From the NCBI GenBank assembly GCA_033819885.1, contig JAQYUZ010000004.1, positions 124,001-188,000 on the forward strand: 64,000 nucleotides of DNA. The letters run 5' to 3'. The notes under the pieces are model-generated. The model did not search any database. It was not told the origin of the DNA and saw only the letters and a list, made by a program, of their open reading frames with translations. The position numbers and the translations under genes are program-made. Origin of the DNA: Microbotryomycetes sp. JL201 (Eukaryota > Basidiomycota > Microbotryomycetes). Positions 11,391 to 24,829 of this stretch are shown piece after piece. Positions within the stretch are counted from its first letter, which is position 1. Every line of letters starts with the position of its first letter.

Positions 11391-14300
11391 ATGGCGTCGT
11401 CAGCACCGCCGTCCGCACCGGCATCTCCCAAGCCCGCCATGTCTCAGGAGCCGCTGATCAGGCTCGGTGCGTTGTGCTTTGCTTGCCGTCTCGCTCGATC
11501 CGTTCAATGACGGCACAGCGAACGCGCTCTTCTTTCGAGCCACAGTCACATGCACCGGTCGCACCTTGCTGACATGATCAAACACGCGCTCCAGGCGTCG
11601 CCGCAATGGACCGCAAGGCTCGCTCGAGGCCGATGCGCAACATTCTCAGTCGGCTGCTGGCGACCGGCAAGTTTGAGATCACAGTCTTTGGCGACAAGGT
11701 CATCCTCGACGAAGGTCAGCCCATACGGCACCACACATAATGACTCTTTGCAAGCTTGGCTGACCAAACACGCTTGCAGACATCGAGAACTGGCCAATCT
11801 GTGACTTTCTCATCTCATTCTTCTCGGAGGGGTTCCCAATCGACAAGGCTAGTGAGTGGCGCAAACGACATCAAACCGTTCTAACTGACAGTAGCTGACT
11901 CGGATCTGCCTCTCGATTGTCACAGTCGGCTATGTCGAGCTGCGCAAGCCCGTGTGCGTCAATGACTTGCCACTTCAAAAAGTGTTTTGGGACCGCCGAG
12001 TCGTCTTGCAGATCCTCGACAAGATTGGCGTGCCAACGCCGAAGCGTCTCGAGTGCAACAGAGACGGAGGACCGCAGATCGACAAGCCGCTCGCGGACCA
12101 GATCCAGCAAAACCTGGGCGTGCGCGTCGACAAGCCGCGCCCGACGTCAGAAATGACTATGAAAGACGAAGATACGATCGTCATTGACGGCAAGTCTTTG
12201 TCGAAACCATACGTCGAAAAGCCTGTCAGCGGCGAAGACCACAATGTCAATATTTACTTTGCAAAGAAGAAAGGTGGCGGAGCACGCCGACTGTTTCGCA
12301 AAGTCGGCAACCAGTCGTCCGCGCTCGAGCCAGACCTCGTCATGCCTCGGACAGAGGGCTCATACATTTACGAGCAGTTTCTCGACGTTGAGAATGCCGA
12401 AGATGTCAAAGTGTACACGCTTGGGCCAAACTTTGTCCACGCGGAAACGCGCAAGTCGCCCGTCGTCGATGGTCTCGTCAGGCGCAACAATGAGGGCAAA
12501 GAAATTCGCTACATTTGTCATTTGACGGACGCAGAGAAAAAGATGGCAAGAGATATTTCGGTCGCGTTCAAGCAAAATATCTGTGGATTCGACCTGTTGC
12601 GCGCCGGCGGAAAGAGCTACGTCATCGACGTCAACGGATGGTCATTCGTCAAGGGCAACGATTTTTACTAGTACGTCCACGCGCACGTGTAGTTCGTTTC
12701 GATCCGCTCACTTCGCCGGCGCCTTAGTGACAAGTGTGCCGAGATCCTGTGCAAGTTCTGCGAGCGCAAGATGCCCTCGATACCAAAGTCGATCGACAGC
12801 ACAAGTGAGAGCTCAAGGGAGAAATCGTGGACGCTCAAGAGCACAATCTGCGTTGCTCGTCACGGAGATCGCACTCCAAAATGTGAACCACCTGTCCACA
12901 TCAAGCCGCCCTGTAGCTGATCCTCATCATTCTTAGGCAAGCTCAAATTCAACTTCAAGGGGAAGGACGCCTGGAGCAAACCTTTTATCGAGCTCCTACA
13001 AGGTCGCCAATCGGAGATTATCTTGCGTGATCCAGACCAGCTGCAATTCATCGTGCACGCCGCAGAAGAAGCGTCACAGGTTGAAGGCAGCGACAAGGAG
13101 CAGCTTGAGCAGCTGAAAAAAATTATCGAAAAGAAAAAGACGGCTAGCGGAACAAAGGCACAGCTCAAACCCTCGTTCAAAGACGGAGAGTGCGAAAAGC
13201 TTTCGGTCGTGGTCAAATGGGGAGGAGAATTCACGCATGCTGCGAGGTACCAGGCGAGGGACATTGCCGAGAACATGCGCAAGGGTAAGTCCACAGGAAA
13301 TCTGATCCCGCTCGCGCGCCATGACCGGCAAATCGCTATACAGATTACTCTATTCTCAACAAGTCGCTTTTCGATCACACAAAGGTGTACACTAGCTCTG
13401 AGTAAGCGTCTTCGACACTGACAAACTTTGCGGAAGCCTGATTATGCTTGACAGGCGCCGCGTCGTGGCTACAGCAGAGATATTTAGCACGTAAGTCGAG
13501 TAATCCGCATTATGAGGATACGAAGCTCACAGAGTGCTCCTAGTGCGTTTCTGGACGACAAGAGCGGACCCGAATCGACAACACATCGTCTGATCATTCG
13601 CAAAGACTTGCTCGACGACTCTAACGCGGCCAAAGACGAGATGGAAAAGGTCAAGAAGCGACTCAAGACGTTGTGTAGGCCCGGTCACGCTGCGAGACCA
13701 GAGTTTGCTTGGCCATTGGCGCAAGATCCGTTCGAGGTCCGCTCTCGGCAAGGTTCATTGCACGATCGACTTCTCACCCTTTCCATGCGCAGGTCGTCAA
13801 AGAGACTATCGATTTGATGAAGTATCACCGGACTGTGATGCAGCGCAATTGGGACAACATGCAAGTCGACAAGATTCAAGCACGTTGGTGCTGTGGCGAG
13901 TATCCGTATTTGTTCAGGGGTGCGCGAAACCTGGGTCTTTCAGGGTCTCGTGAGAGGATCTGACGTCAATGTGCAGAGCGCTGGGAGAACTTGTTTGCGG
14001 ACTGGTGCGATGTCGACCTTGAGAAGTTTGACCCGTCGCGAGCGTCCGAGTTGTACGACTCGATCAAGTATGACGCGCTTCACAAGTAAGTTGAGAATCA
14101 CTTCTTGTTGTTGGTAAGTCATGACTCACAGCTGACTTGCTGATGTAGCCGGACATTCTTGGAGACGATCTTCAACGATTCGCCCAGCCGACCGTCCTCG
14201 ATTGACAGTCGGACAACGCTCAGCGAAAAGGATAACGGAACACCAAAAAAGCTTCGAGAGCTGTACAAGCGCGCCAAGCTGCTCTTTGATCTCAGTCCGT

Positions 14301-15322
14301 CTTTCTCCTTTCGTCGCCAAAGCGAAACCACCTTCTGACTCGATCACATATTTTATGTACAGTCGCGCCGCAAGAATATGGCATCGAGCGCTCAGAGAAA
14401 GAAGAAATAGGCCTCTTGACGTCGTTGCCTTTGCTCGAGCAATTAATTGCCAACCTCAAGTCTGCTCGAGAAGCTGATCACGCGTCTGCCGATTTCTACT
14501 TTACAAAGGTGAGTGCAGTGAGGCACCTTGGCCAGCGACGGGCTGACACGCACGGTGCCAATCAGGAATCCCATATGTAAATCTCTCCTCTGAGACAGCA
14601 GGCGCTAGCGTGACAGGGAAAGGCTCCGTGTCGCTGACTGCTTTCGATTTTCGCCAGCCACACGCTTGTCAACCTCGTCACCTTGTCCGACTTGCCAATT
14701 GTAATGCCTCAAGTTCCCGAGCTCGATTACATGTCCTACATATCGTAAGCATCTTCACTTGTAGAATCTGACGCCCCTCGGCTGATGTTGTTGGACAGGT
14801 TTGAAGTATACGAGCGAGGACGAAGTGACGCGCCAAAAGAGCTGTCTGTGCGCGTTTCTCTGTCTGAAGGCGCTCACTCTCCAGTCTTGGACGCAAGTCT
14901 GGATGCACGGCATGCTTTGCAAGTTCAACCTCGTCGAGCTTTGACTGGTAAGCGATCAATGATGAATTGACGGCGGGTGGCTTTGATTGCTGATACCCGC
15001 TCCTCATTGTGATGCTGGTCGACAGATTACATCAGTCTCGATTCCGCTATTGAGATCTTGTCAAGACACAGTAAACACGCGGAAGAGCGTCAATTGCAAA
15101 AATCAACCGGCAAGATTGAAGGGTAAGGCGACCGCGCGCGCAAATCATGCTCATTGTGCTCATCGTGTCGTGCTGATTTCTTCGTGTTCGTGCCTCAGTT
15201 TGCTACCTATCGAAGGTGACGAAGTGTTCAAAGGAGCCCAACGACGGTTAGAAGAGATTCGTTGGTTTCAGGCAAAGAGGCCAGGATCAGTCTACAGCGC
15301 CGGTTCCGACAAGGGCGAATGA
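11391..15322 (+). CDS. VIP1: Inositol hexakisphosphate / diphosphoinositol-pentakisphosphate kinase VIP1 (Asp1)
   Basis: A large multi-exon gene. The N-terminal half is the ATP-grasp kinase: [77 protein letters not shown]. The C-terminal half is a histidine-acid-phosphatase-like domain opened by [11 protein letters not shown], with RHG and RTP intact, and closed by [17 protein letters not shown] and the LDARHALQ region. The kinase makes 1-IP7/1,5-IP8 and the phosphatase domain removes the same group; the pair tunes phosphate signalling, polarity and microtubules in fungi. The last exon adds a short tail, [19 protein letters not shown]84-type phosphate transporter, a target of IP-pyrophosphate signalling in fungi, lies elsewhere in the window. 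Confidence 0.95.
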
Positions 15323-15463
15323 AGTCATTCGATTGACAGCGGCTGTATAGAGCATTGTCCCTGAAGGATAGAGATCAATTGTGCTTAAGCAAATAATGAG
15401 GGCAAGATGGTACAACAACGTAAATGAGAATAGAACCGTTCCTGGAAAATCTAAAGTGGCAAT

Positions 15464-16908
<1,445 letters not shown>

Positions 16909-17079
16909 GGGCTAGCTCTTGGCGTTCGAATGGCCGAGTTTCAAAAAACGGAGACGCCCGAGTCCAAGTCACCTGACCTGAGATCAATTGATGGTAAAAG
17001 TGTCAAGCGCGCGTGAACGTTCATTTTTCTACTGCTAAAAGAGCTTCTGAGGGGCTTTTAACACAACTCTAACATAGAA

Positions 17080-19285
17080 ATGCCTCCTGTCGCCACGTAA
17101 GAAACTCGCGCGCGGCGACTTGCCTAGCAGTCTCGAGCCGCGTTGATCGTCTGTGCAGCCATGGCGTGAGTGACAGACTCATCAAGGGACACGTCATGGG
17201 CACTCGCTGACGCGTCCTGATCTCGCCCTTTGGCTTCTCCGTGCACGCGTTCGTCGACTTTGCTGCTGCGCCTGCGCCTTCGCCTGTCACGAACTACTGC
17301 ACTCATGGTTGCGCTTTTGCCACGTCTGATCCATTTCCATGTCTGCAGCGACCAATTCGCACCGGTCGTTGACGCAAAGACGGGCCTCAAGGTGACGCGC
17401 AGGCCCGCGATTCCAAACGCGCCCTTGCCGCTCGAGACGAACGGCACATTCAGCAACGTTCAGCTCGCGATCGCAGTGTTCTTGAGCGCGCGGTATGGAC
17501 GCAAACTGCCTCCCTTCCGGTGGCTGCCGTACTGGATTGGCTGGCTCGTGGCCTTGCCGCTCTTTGGCGTGCCCGCCGCGTGCCTGTACTGGAACATTAT
17601 GAGCCGCATCGGACCAAATAAGCGCGATCAAGGAAACGCCCTGCCGAACAAAAACATTGAAGAATACTTCACAATCACAGATCCAGAGCTCAAGCGCAAA
17701 TACTCTGGCCGTAACAAGATTCCGATCCAAGTGTTCTACGATGCCTACTTTGACAAAAAGATTGAGCTCAAAGGTCAGAGCAAGAAAGTCGGCGAGCTGC
17801 CAGGCCATACTGACCCGCTCCGTCTTAGGCGACATGCTCGAGCTTCTCGAGTACCGACATGACTGGGCCACGTTTGAAATGACGTTTGAGCTGCTCAAAT
17901 ACGTCTTGACCGTCTTGATTCCGGACGTTGTGTGGCACTCCCCTTCGCAAGATGAGGAGCAAGTGCGCGACCATTACGACCGGGGCGATGATTTCTACGA
18001 GTGGTCAGTTGAAGCGACGGTCGCCAAAGCACTCGCTCATCCTCTGCCTTACACGCAGGTTCCTCGGACCACGCATGATCTACACTGGCGGTGTCATCAA
18101 AGACATCAACCGGAAAGAGACTCTCGAAGAGTTGCAGGACAACAAGCTCGCAATTGTTTGCCACAAACTGGAACTCAAGCCGACAGACACACTCCTCGAC
18201 ATTGGCTGCGGTTGGGGAACCTTGTGCGCATACGCTGGCAAGAATTTTGACTGCGATGTGACTGGCATCACCCTCGGCAAGAACCAGACAAAGTTCGGCA
18301 ACGACCGTCTCGTCAAGAACGGCGTCTCTCCCGACAAAGGACGCATCTTGTGCACAGATTACCGTGACCTCGACCGCAACAAAAAATACTCCAAGATTGT
18401 CTCGCTCGAGATGGCCGAGGTGGGTGAGGGAAATAATGACCTTTCGAGATTGCCTAACGTGCGCTTTTCATGCAGCATGTCGGCATTCGTCGCTACTCGG
18501 CATTTTGCAGCCAGATCTATGATCAGCTCGAGGACGATGGTATCTTTGTCATGCAGGTTTCCGGTTTCCGCCCCTCGTGGCAATACGAGGACTTGATCTG
18601 GCAAGTTGGCACAGTTCTCCCTCTTATTGAAACGGGCCCGTTGACGCTTGATGCCGATCTTCAGGGGTTTGTTCATGAACAAATACGTGTTCCGCGGCGC
18701 CGACGCGTCGTGCGCGCTCAATTGGCACATTAACAGGCTCGAGGTGGCCGGGTTCGAAGTCAAGTCAGTCGACGTCTTGGGTGTCCACTGTGAGCATTTG
18801 GACCAGAATCGAGGACGTTCTCGGTGCTTACCGAGCTCTCCATGGGGAACAGACTCTGCTACACTGCATCGATGGTACGAGAACTGGGTCTCAAACAAGG
18901 ACAAGGTTACGGCCGCGTACGGCGACAGGTGGTATCGAGTGAGACGTTACGAGGCTCGTCTACCGTGAAAACAGTCGCTGACGCCTCATGTCAGATCTGG
19001 TACTACTTCCTCGCGTCTGCCACGATCGCTTCCCGTCAAGGCTCGGCATCCATCTTTCAGATTACGTGCCACAAGAACTTGTCGGGCTACCATCGCATCG
19101 AGGCAAGTACTCTAACAATGCGCTTGAGATGTGCGCGTGGCTGACTCGAAATAATCACGCAACAGGGCATCCCTTCGCACTCGTCGTTGTTCTTCACTCC
19201 GGCTAAAGAGCCCTCGTCAGTGTCGTCTCCTGTATTCGCGACAGTGATACACAGCTGATGCCTCTTTGGCAGATTGGTCGAATAA
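17080..19285 (+). CDS. MTS1: Sphingolipid C9-methyltransferase
   Basis: This enzyme methylates C9 of the sphingoid base of glucosylceramide with SAM, a fungal-specific step tied to hyphal growth and virulence. Exons give two N-terminal TM spans (SNVQLAIAVFLSA and YWIGWLVALPLFGVPAACLY), the conserved MLELLEYRHDWATFEMTFE, VRDHYDRGDDFYEWFLGPRM, the SAM motif LLDIGCGWGTLCAYAGK, and HVGIRRYSAFC, all shared with cyclopropane-synthase-like methyltransferases. The start at 17080 uses a tiny first exon (MPPVAT); the ATG at 17161 (MADQF) is an alternative. One intron (18601-18664) is GC-AG. The stop at 19285 assumes a last intron with a GTCAGT donor; reading through would end 19256. Confidence 0.93.
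18601..18664 (+). other. GC-AG intron in MTS1
   Basis: The donor is GCAAGT after GATCTG and the acceptor TCTTCAG. Removal restores the family-conserved joint DLIWGLFMNKYVFRG; no GT donor nearby gives that joint. Confidence 0.8.
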
Positions 19286-19422
19286 AGCCTGAAAAAAAAA
19301 ATCGACAGTATCGGGATTGCTGCAAAACCTAGAAGCAGTCACTGGATGACATGACCTCTCGACACGATAGAGCGCAATGAACTTTGACAATTAAATTTTG
19401 AATTGCAATAAACACCAGTCAA

Positions 19423-21710
19423 TCAAACCGCAGAAGCCGAAACAAGTCTCGCGTCTTTGTGCTCGATCGAATCTGGCCCAATTCGTGTTGCTTCGACAGA
19501 GTCCACGACATTATCCGCCGCCTTGAGCTCCAACAACTCTGCCTGTAATCTGCGATGTTCTGCGACCCACGAATCCCAAGTTTTTCTACCTTTGCCGGCC
19601 CTGCCCAACTTGGTCAACCTGTCCAATCGGTGTTTGACCAGCTCTAGCCTGGCCTCGATCACTTTGACCCTCGATTTGAGCACAGCTTCCTTGTGAGCAG
19701 ACAATGTCGCAGGTAATTGTCCACTGACGCGGGTTCGGGAAGATGACGACTTTCCAAACGACCGTTGAGCTTGATCGAGACGTTTCGCTCTCGACGACAG
19801 CGTGGTAGAGCGATTGTGAAAGACGTTGTAAGCTGATACGACATTGCCGTCAGCCACCAAGACTGGGTACAACTGTTGCAATTGAGATTGCTGAAATTGT
19901 ATCGAGGCAATTTCGTGTGCGAGCAGTTGCAACGATTTCGGCGCAGTCGAGTCGATCAAACGGTCACTTTCTTCGAATCGAGCGAGAACAGCAGACAAAC
20001 GTTTAACGTGGTCGGTCATCTGTCGAATCATGTCGCGAGTGCATATTCGGGCGACACGCAATGTCGTCACGTCGTACGCCGAGCGCGCATGCCTTACGAC
20101 GTCGCGTACTAAAGTCGCCGGCACTTTGTAAGGCCTAAAAGGTGAAGTTGCTGGCATTCCGAGCGGTTTGCTCGAACCTGTTCGCGAGTCCGAAAGTCGA
20201 TTGTCAGTGTCAGAAGCATTCGACTTGCCACGTCAGCCTTGCCTTTGGATGACTCGCCGATCTCGGTCCCTTGGTCATTCTCGGCTATCGGGCGAACAAC
20301 CTGTTCGATATTGAATATCCTCTCGGTCGCGGCGTGACGCCATCGTGTGTACAGCTGGTCAAAATAGTGTCGCATGATGGCACCGTTCTTCTGGCGGCCG
20401 GCTTCGCGAATGATTGCGGCGAAAGCTCCCGTACCGATCGGGTGCGGATTGGGATCTGTTGACCCTCCAGGCGTGGCAGTAGAGCCATGAAATGACTGCT
20501 CGAAGAATGAGGCACCAGCATGCTCGGCGGCGGCAACCGAGGACGGTGCGGCCGAGTCAAACACTTCGAAAACGGTGACCATCTTGCTCAAGTCGCCCAT
20601 GTCTGCCAGCACCTCGAGCACCCATGTCACCTCTTGCTCGCCCATGCATCGTCGAGGCAAGGCCGTCGAGTTTGTCGTCGTCGCCAAGGCAGAGTCAGAG
20701 CCCGGGTAGTTGACATCGAAACCGTACACTTGTCGCATGGCCGTGAAGAACGCCTTGTCGTCTTGCGCCCGGACTAGGATCTTGAAAAAGTAGTCGAGCA
20801 CTGCGTCTACGCGTTTTGGGTTGTCTCCGATGTCGGAAAGAATTGCGAGAGCTTTGCGCACGAGTGGCTGCGCAGATGCTTTTGCCAATTGCCTGCCGCC
20901 GTCTTGCAAGTGCAAGCTTGTCCATCCAAACATGGTCTCGAATACTTTGTGGCAAACGTGCGCCGCTGGCATGTGTCCTAGTTGCATGAACTCGTCCCAA
21001 ACTCGAGACGCGCCAGGTGCATAGCGCAAAGCGTGGTACTGCTCGAGCATGTTTTGCAAATCGCCGTGTGAGGTTGTGCCACCTGCTTGTTTGATGCGTA
21101 ATCTGACAAGTTCAAGTCTGGTGTCGTACTGGTGTGCGGCAGCTGTGCTCGACTCGACGTCGAGTTGCCTGAGCTGATTGCGGCCTGCGGTCGCTGTTGC
21201 CTGAGCGTGTGCTTGTGTTGCTACAGGCCCGGACATCGATGCGCGTGAGACGGGCGTGTGCAAAGCGGCCAACAGGGCGTGAAGGGTGTACAGCGGCAGC
21301 GCAGGCGCAGATCCTTCGAGGTCGGCCTGCGCAAACAGCTGCCATGCGCGCTCAGGGTCTGGTGAGCGGGTGTACTTGAGCAAGGTGACGAGCTCTTGGG
21401 CTGCGCCCGTCGGCTGCGTCGTTGTCGCCGCTTGTGAGTCGGGGTTCCTCGTGAGCGAGCTCGTCGCACTGTCGTACCACGCCTGGCCCGCCTTTGCGAT
21501 GGCTGCCCATGACGAGGACGGCTGGTGTCGCTGTTCGGTCGTTGCCCACGACACGCCCGCTGCGGCAGACGATGATGCGAGCCTGCGTCGGCTCGTTGTG
21601 CTGCTGCCAGTGCCGCATCCCGGACAGCGCGACGCGCTACGGCTGCCCTGCGCTGGTGTCTGCTCTGCAGCGAGCTTGCTACCAACTCTCGCGAGGTGTC
21701 GCACGGCCAT
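19423..21710 (-). CDS. Pentatricopeptide-repeat-like mitochondrial protein
   Basis: Two exons joined by a GC-AG intron (20178-20242) give exactly 740 codons plus stop. The N-terminus (MAVRHLARVGSKLAAEQ followed by RSASR and RRRLASSS) is Arg/Ser-rich without acid, a typical mitochondrial presequence. The middle has helical-pair repeats of PPR type (VLEVLADMGDLSKMVTVFEVFD; GAFAAIIREAGRQKNGAIMRHY). The last 200 residues are long charged helices, probably coiled coil. Fungal PPR proteins bind mitochondrial mRNAs and act in their translation or stability; which message is unknown. I recognise no named orthologue. Confidence 0.7.
20178..20242 (-). other. GC-AG intron in the PPR-like gene
   Basis: The donor GCAAGG and acceptor GAACAG bracket 65 bases with CTGAC. 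Removal joins the 489-codon first exon to the second in frame (KGSSKPLGMPATS); without it the first frame stops soon after. Confidence 0.6.
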
Positions 21711-22443
21711 CGCTCGTTCGTCAAGCCTCGCCCTGCGCCGGTCTCGAATTCAGCAGTCCAGAAAATTGCCAAGTCCGCGGCAGACCGACTCGCATACTCG
21801 TCAGCATTAGATGGAAAAACAATGGCAAATGTTTCGTTTTGTATTTCATTTCGACCACCCTGTAGATCTCGCCAAGGTCTGGTGCGTGAGCCCCCTGTCC
21901 CGTTGCTGTAACAATAAATCACACCAAGCCACAGCAGCAGGATCTTGCAGAAGAAAGCGCTGGAAAATACTTTCGCACTCGCAAAATGCGCCGGCGTTCA
22001 TGACCGAGCTGTCACATGCATGTGCACGGCAAGCACTTGCCGCAACTGGCCAAACGAGTCGCGGCGCTTGCTCGCAGCAAAAGGAGCCATCAAGCTATGC
22101 AAGCTCGCTCAAGGGTGCTGAAGCGCTACCAGAGAGAACTGTGCTGCTATTGCTTGTGCTTGCCAAGCTCAGTGAGTCGCCCCCGACCAAAATCCGGTGC
22201 GAGGCCCAAGCTCAAGCTTCGTTCCGATCGTTCCCCGGAGCTGTCCGCAGGCGCGTGTGCCAACTTGGCGCAGACAGCGGCACAAAAATCTGCCAGCCGA
22301 GACAGCAGAAAGCAACGGCATCTCAAGCTCGGGAAACGCGGGATCCCAGACGATCATCCTTCTCGTCCGAGAGAGGCCCCAGAAACTTTTGGCTCGCCTT
22401 TCGCTGTCTCTTTCCCTTGTTCCCCCACACACCGACACATAAG
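21711..22443. promoter_or_regulatory. Divergent promoter region, PPR-like gene / CYP53
   Basis: This 733-bp stretch separates two genes transcribed away from each other. A plus-strand frame stays open through most of it into the CYP53 ATG, but its residues do not look like a protein and the P450 membrane anchor starts cleanly at 22444. No known motif stands out. Confidence 0.4.
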
Positions 22444-24617
22444 ATGGACCACCCTGTCGTCAAGCAAGTGGTCAACGACATCAAGAACTTGCCTCTGTAT
22501 GTGTGGCCGCTCGTTCCGGTCGCGCTCGTCGCCTTGTACCTCGCTGCAGGCGCGATTGCACATGCGCACTTGAACCGGTTCCCCGGACCAAAGGCCGCCG
22601 CGGTCACGCGCTGGTGGCTCGCATCGCAGAGTCGCAAGGGTATCAGATCAGTCAAGGTCCACGAGCAGCACAAGAAGCACGGCAAATTCGTGCGCATTGG
22701 CCCGAACGAGTGAGCTTTGTCGTCTTGAACGGTGTCGTCACGCGGGTCACTGACCTTTGTGCGCTCTGCACCTTGACAGGGTGTCGGTCGCCGATCCTGC
22801 CGCATTGCCCGTCATCTATGCCCACGGCAACGGTGCACTTAAAACCGATTTCTGTCAGTCTCCTGCGCCGTCTTGGCACGAATCCCCTACCGCCGATTCG
22901 CTGACGAGCCTCGCTCTGCTCAGATGACGCATTCGTTTCGATCCACCGTGGCTTGTTCAACACCCGTGACCGTGCCCAGCACACCCGCAAACGCAAGGTG
23001 AGCCTCCATCACTTGCACACGAGCCCGGCAGCCCCACACGCTCCGCTGGAACGACGGCTTGCCGCCGGAACGTCGCTCGCAACTAATTTGCTGACAGTTC
23101 TGCGCTTCCGAACGGACAGATTGTTTCGCACACCTTTTCGCAAAAGAGCGTTCAAGAGTTTGAGCCGTACATCGCTGCCACAAGTGAGTGACTCGTCCAT
23201 TGACCGAGGCGTCTGTCTAAATCTTTCTTGTTTCAGTCCGCGAGCTCGTCAACAAATGGGACGAACTGGCAAAGAAGCGAGCAGAACAATCGGGAAAAAT
23301 GAAGGGATACGCTGTGTGAGTGCACTGCCGATGAAACGATCAAGGACGGCGGCTGACACGTAACTCTAGTATCGATACTCTTGACTGGTTCAACGCATTG
23401 GCATTCGAGTGGGTTTGATTGAGATTCACCTGATAAACCAACGAGCGACTGACAGTCCGGTAACCACAGCATCATTGGTGACTTGGCGTTTGGCAAACCG
23501 TTTGGCATGCTCGAGCGCGACGCCGCAGACGTTGTCGCGATTGCTCAGGAAGACGGCAGTGTCATCTATGCCCCCGCTGTCAAGATTCTCAACGAGCGTG
23601 GCGAGTACTCGTCGACGATGGGCTCTTTGCCAGTTTGGATTCGCCCATACATGCGCTACATCGATGCGTGGTACGCTCGCGGCTTCAAGTCAGTTAACGA
23701 CTTGGCTGGTATCGCCCGCCACCGCGTCGCCGAACGTCTCAAGGAGGGATCTGGTGACCGCAAGGATATTCTCGCCCACTTGCTTGCCGCAAAGGACGGC
23801 GAGGGTAAACCGATGCCGCGCTCCGAGTTGACAGCAGAGGCTTTGACGCAATTGATTGCCGGATCCGATACGACTTCCAACTCGTCTTGCGCAATTTTGT
23901 ACTACATTGTCAAGAATCCGAAGGCTCACAAGAAACTGGTCGAAGAGCTCGACAAGCACATTGGTGAAAAGGGATTGTCTGGCGTGCTCGAATATGAAGA
24001 CGTAAAGAGCCTGCCTTACTTGCAAGCGTGCATCAACGAGGCTTTGCGACGACACAGCACATCTGGCATGGGTTTGCGTGAGTTATCAGATGAAACCTTC
24101 CAAACCTTTTCTAGTCGTTTGCCGGCATTGACATCGAGTCCGTCTTGCTGCAGCCCGATTGATGACGCAAGACACTGAAGTCTGCGGCCAGTTTTTCAAA
24201 GCTGGTACCGTCTTGTCTGTTCCGAGTTACACGATCCACCACCTCGAAGAGGTCTGGGGCGACCCAATGGAGTACCGCCCCGAGCGATGGCTCGAGGAAG
24301 GCAACAAGGACCTTGAAAAGGCTTTGAACGTGTTCAGTTACGGTCCTCGGTCCTGCGTTGGCCGTAACGTGGCCATGATGGAGTTGCTGCTGTTCATCTC
24401 GACGCTCGTGTACCGATACGACTTTAAGCTGGTCGACCCGAACATGGAGCTCGAGGTTGTTGAAGGCTTCTTGCGCAAGGTGAGCTCAAATGCTGGTCCC
24501 GTAGGCTCAATTTTTGAACTGTTGAGCTGACGAGTGCGTGCTCGTGTGTGTTTTTGTTTCTTGCTTCAGCCGCTCGGTTGCAAGATGGGTCTCAAGCTGC
24601 GCGAGACAAAGGCGTAA
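22444..24617 (+). CDS. CYP53: Cytochrome P450 of the CYP53 family (benzoate 4-monooxygenase)
   Basis: CYP53 enzymes hydroxylate benzoate to 4-hydroxybenzoate at the ER, feeding the beta-ketoadipate route and detoxifying plant phenolics. The protein has one N-terminal anchor (about residues 18-39), then RFPGPKAAAVTRWWLASQ, VHEQHKKHGKFVRIGPNE, DAFVSIHRGLFNTRDRAQH and LNERGEYSSTMGSLPVWI, all close to the CYP53 pattern. The P450 core is whole: I-helix AGSDTTSNS, EALRR (ExxR), YRPERW and the haem loop FSYGPRSCVGRN with its Cys. About nine exons. Substrate call rests on family likeness. An alcohol dehydrogenase and another P450 lie 3-5 kb downstream. Confidence 0.92.
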
Positions 24618-24829
24618 CGTGCACGGCATTTTTCTACGAGAGTGCAGGCTATCTCTCCCTGTGCAATGTAGCAGTACTTGTTTCCATCTGTCGCTTGCCC
24701 TTAGTACTATTGGTGTCGGGTCGTGTGCGCTCGGGCCACTGTTGCCCCAAATTAGGAGAGCGCGCGCGGCTGGTCCGGTTCGAGGTTGGCCATAAACTGA
24801 GCGCGGAGTCCGCGCACGAGGCGCCAGCC

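Noticed and set aside
11249-11440. Longer N-terminus for TCA17 from the Met at 11440
   Set aside because: It would run through the VIP1 start codon region and adds only Gly/Arg-rich residues not seen in the family; the Met at 11248 is enough.
21811-22443. In-frame upstream extension of CYP53
   Set aside because: The frame stays open but the residues do not resemble any P450 N-terminus, and the membrane anchor begins right after the ATG at 22444.
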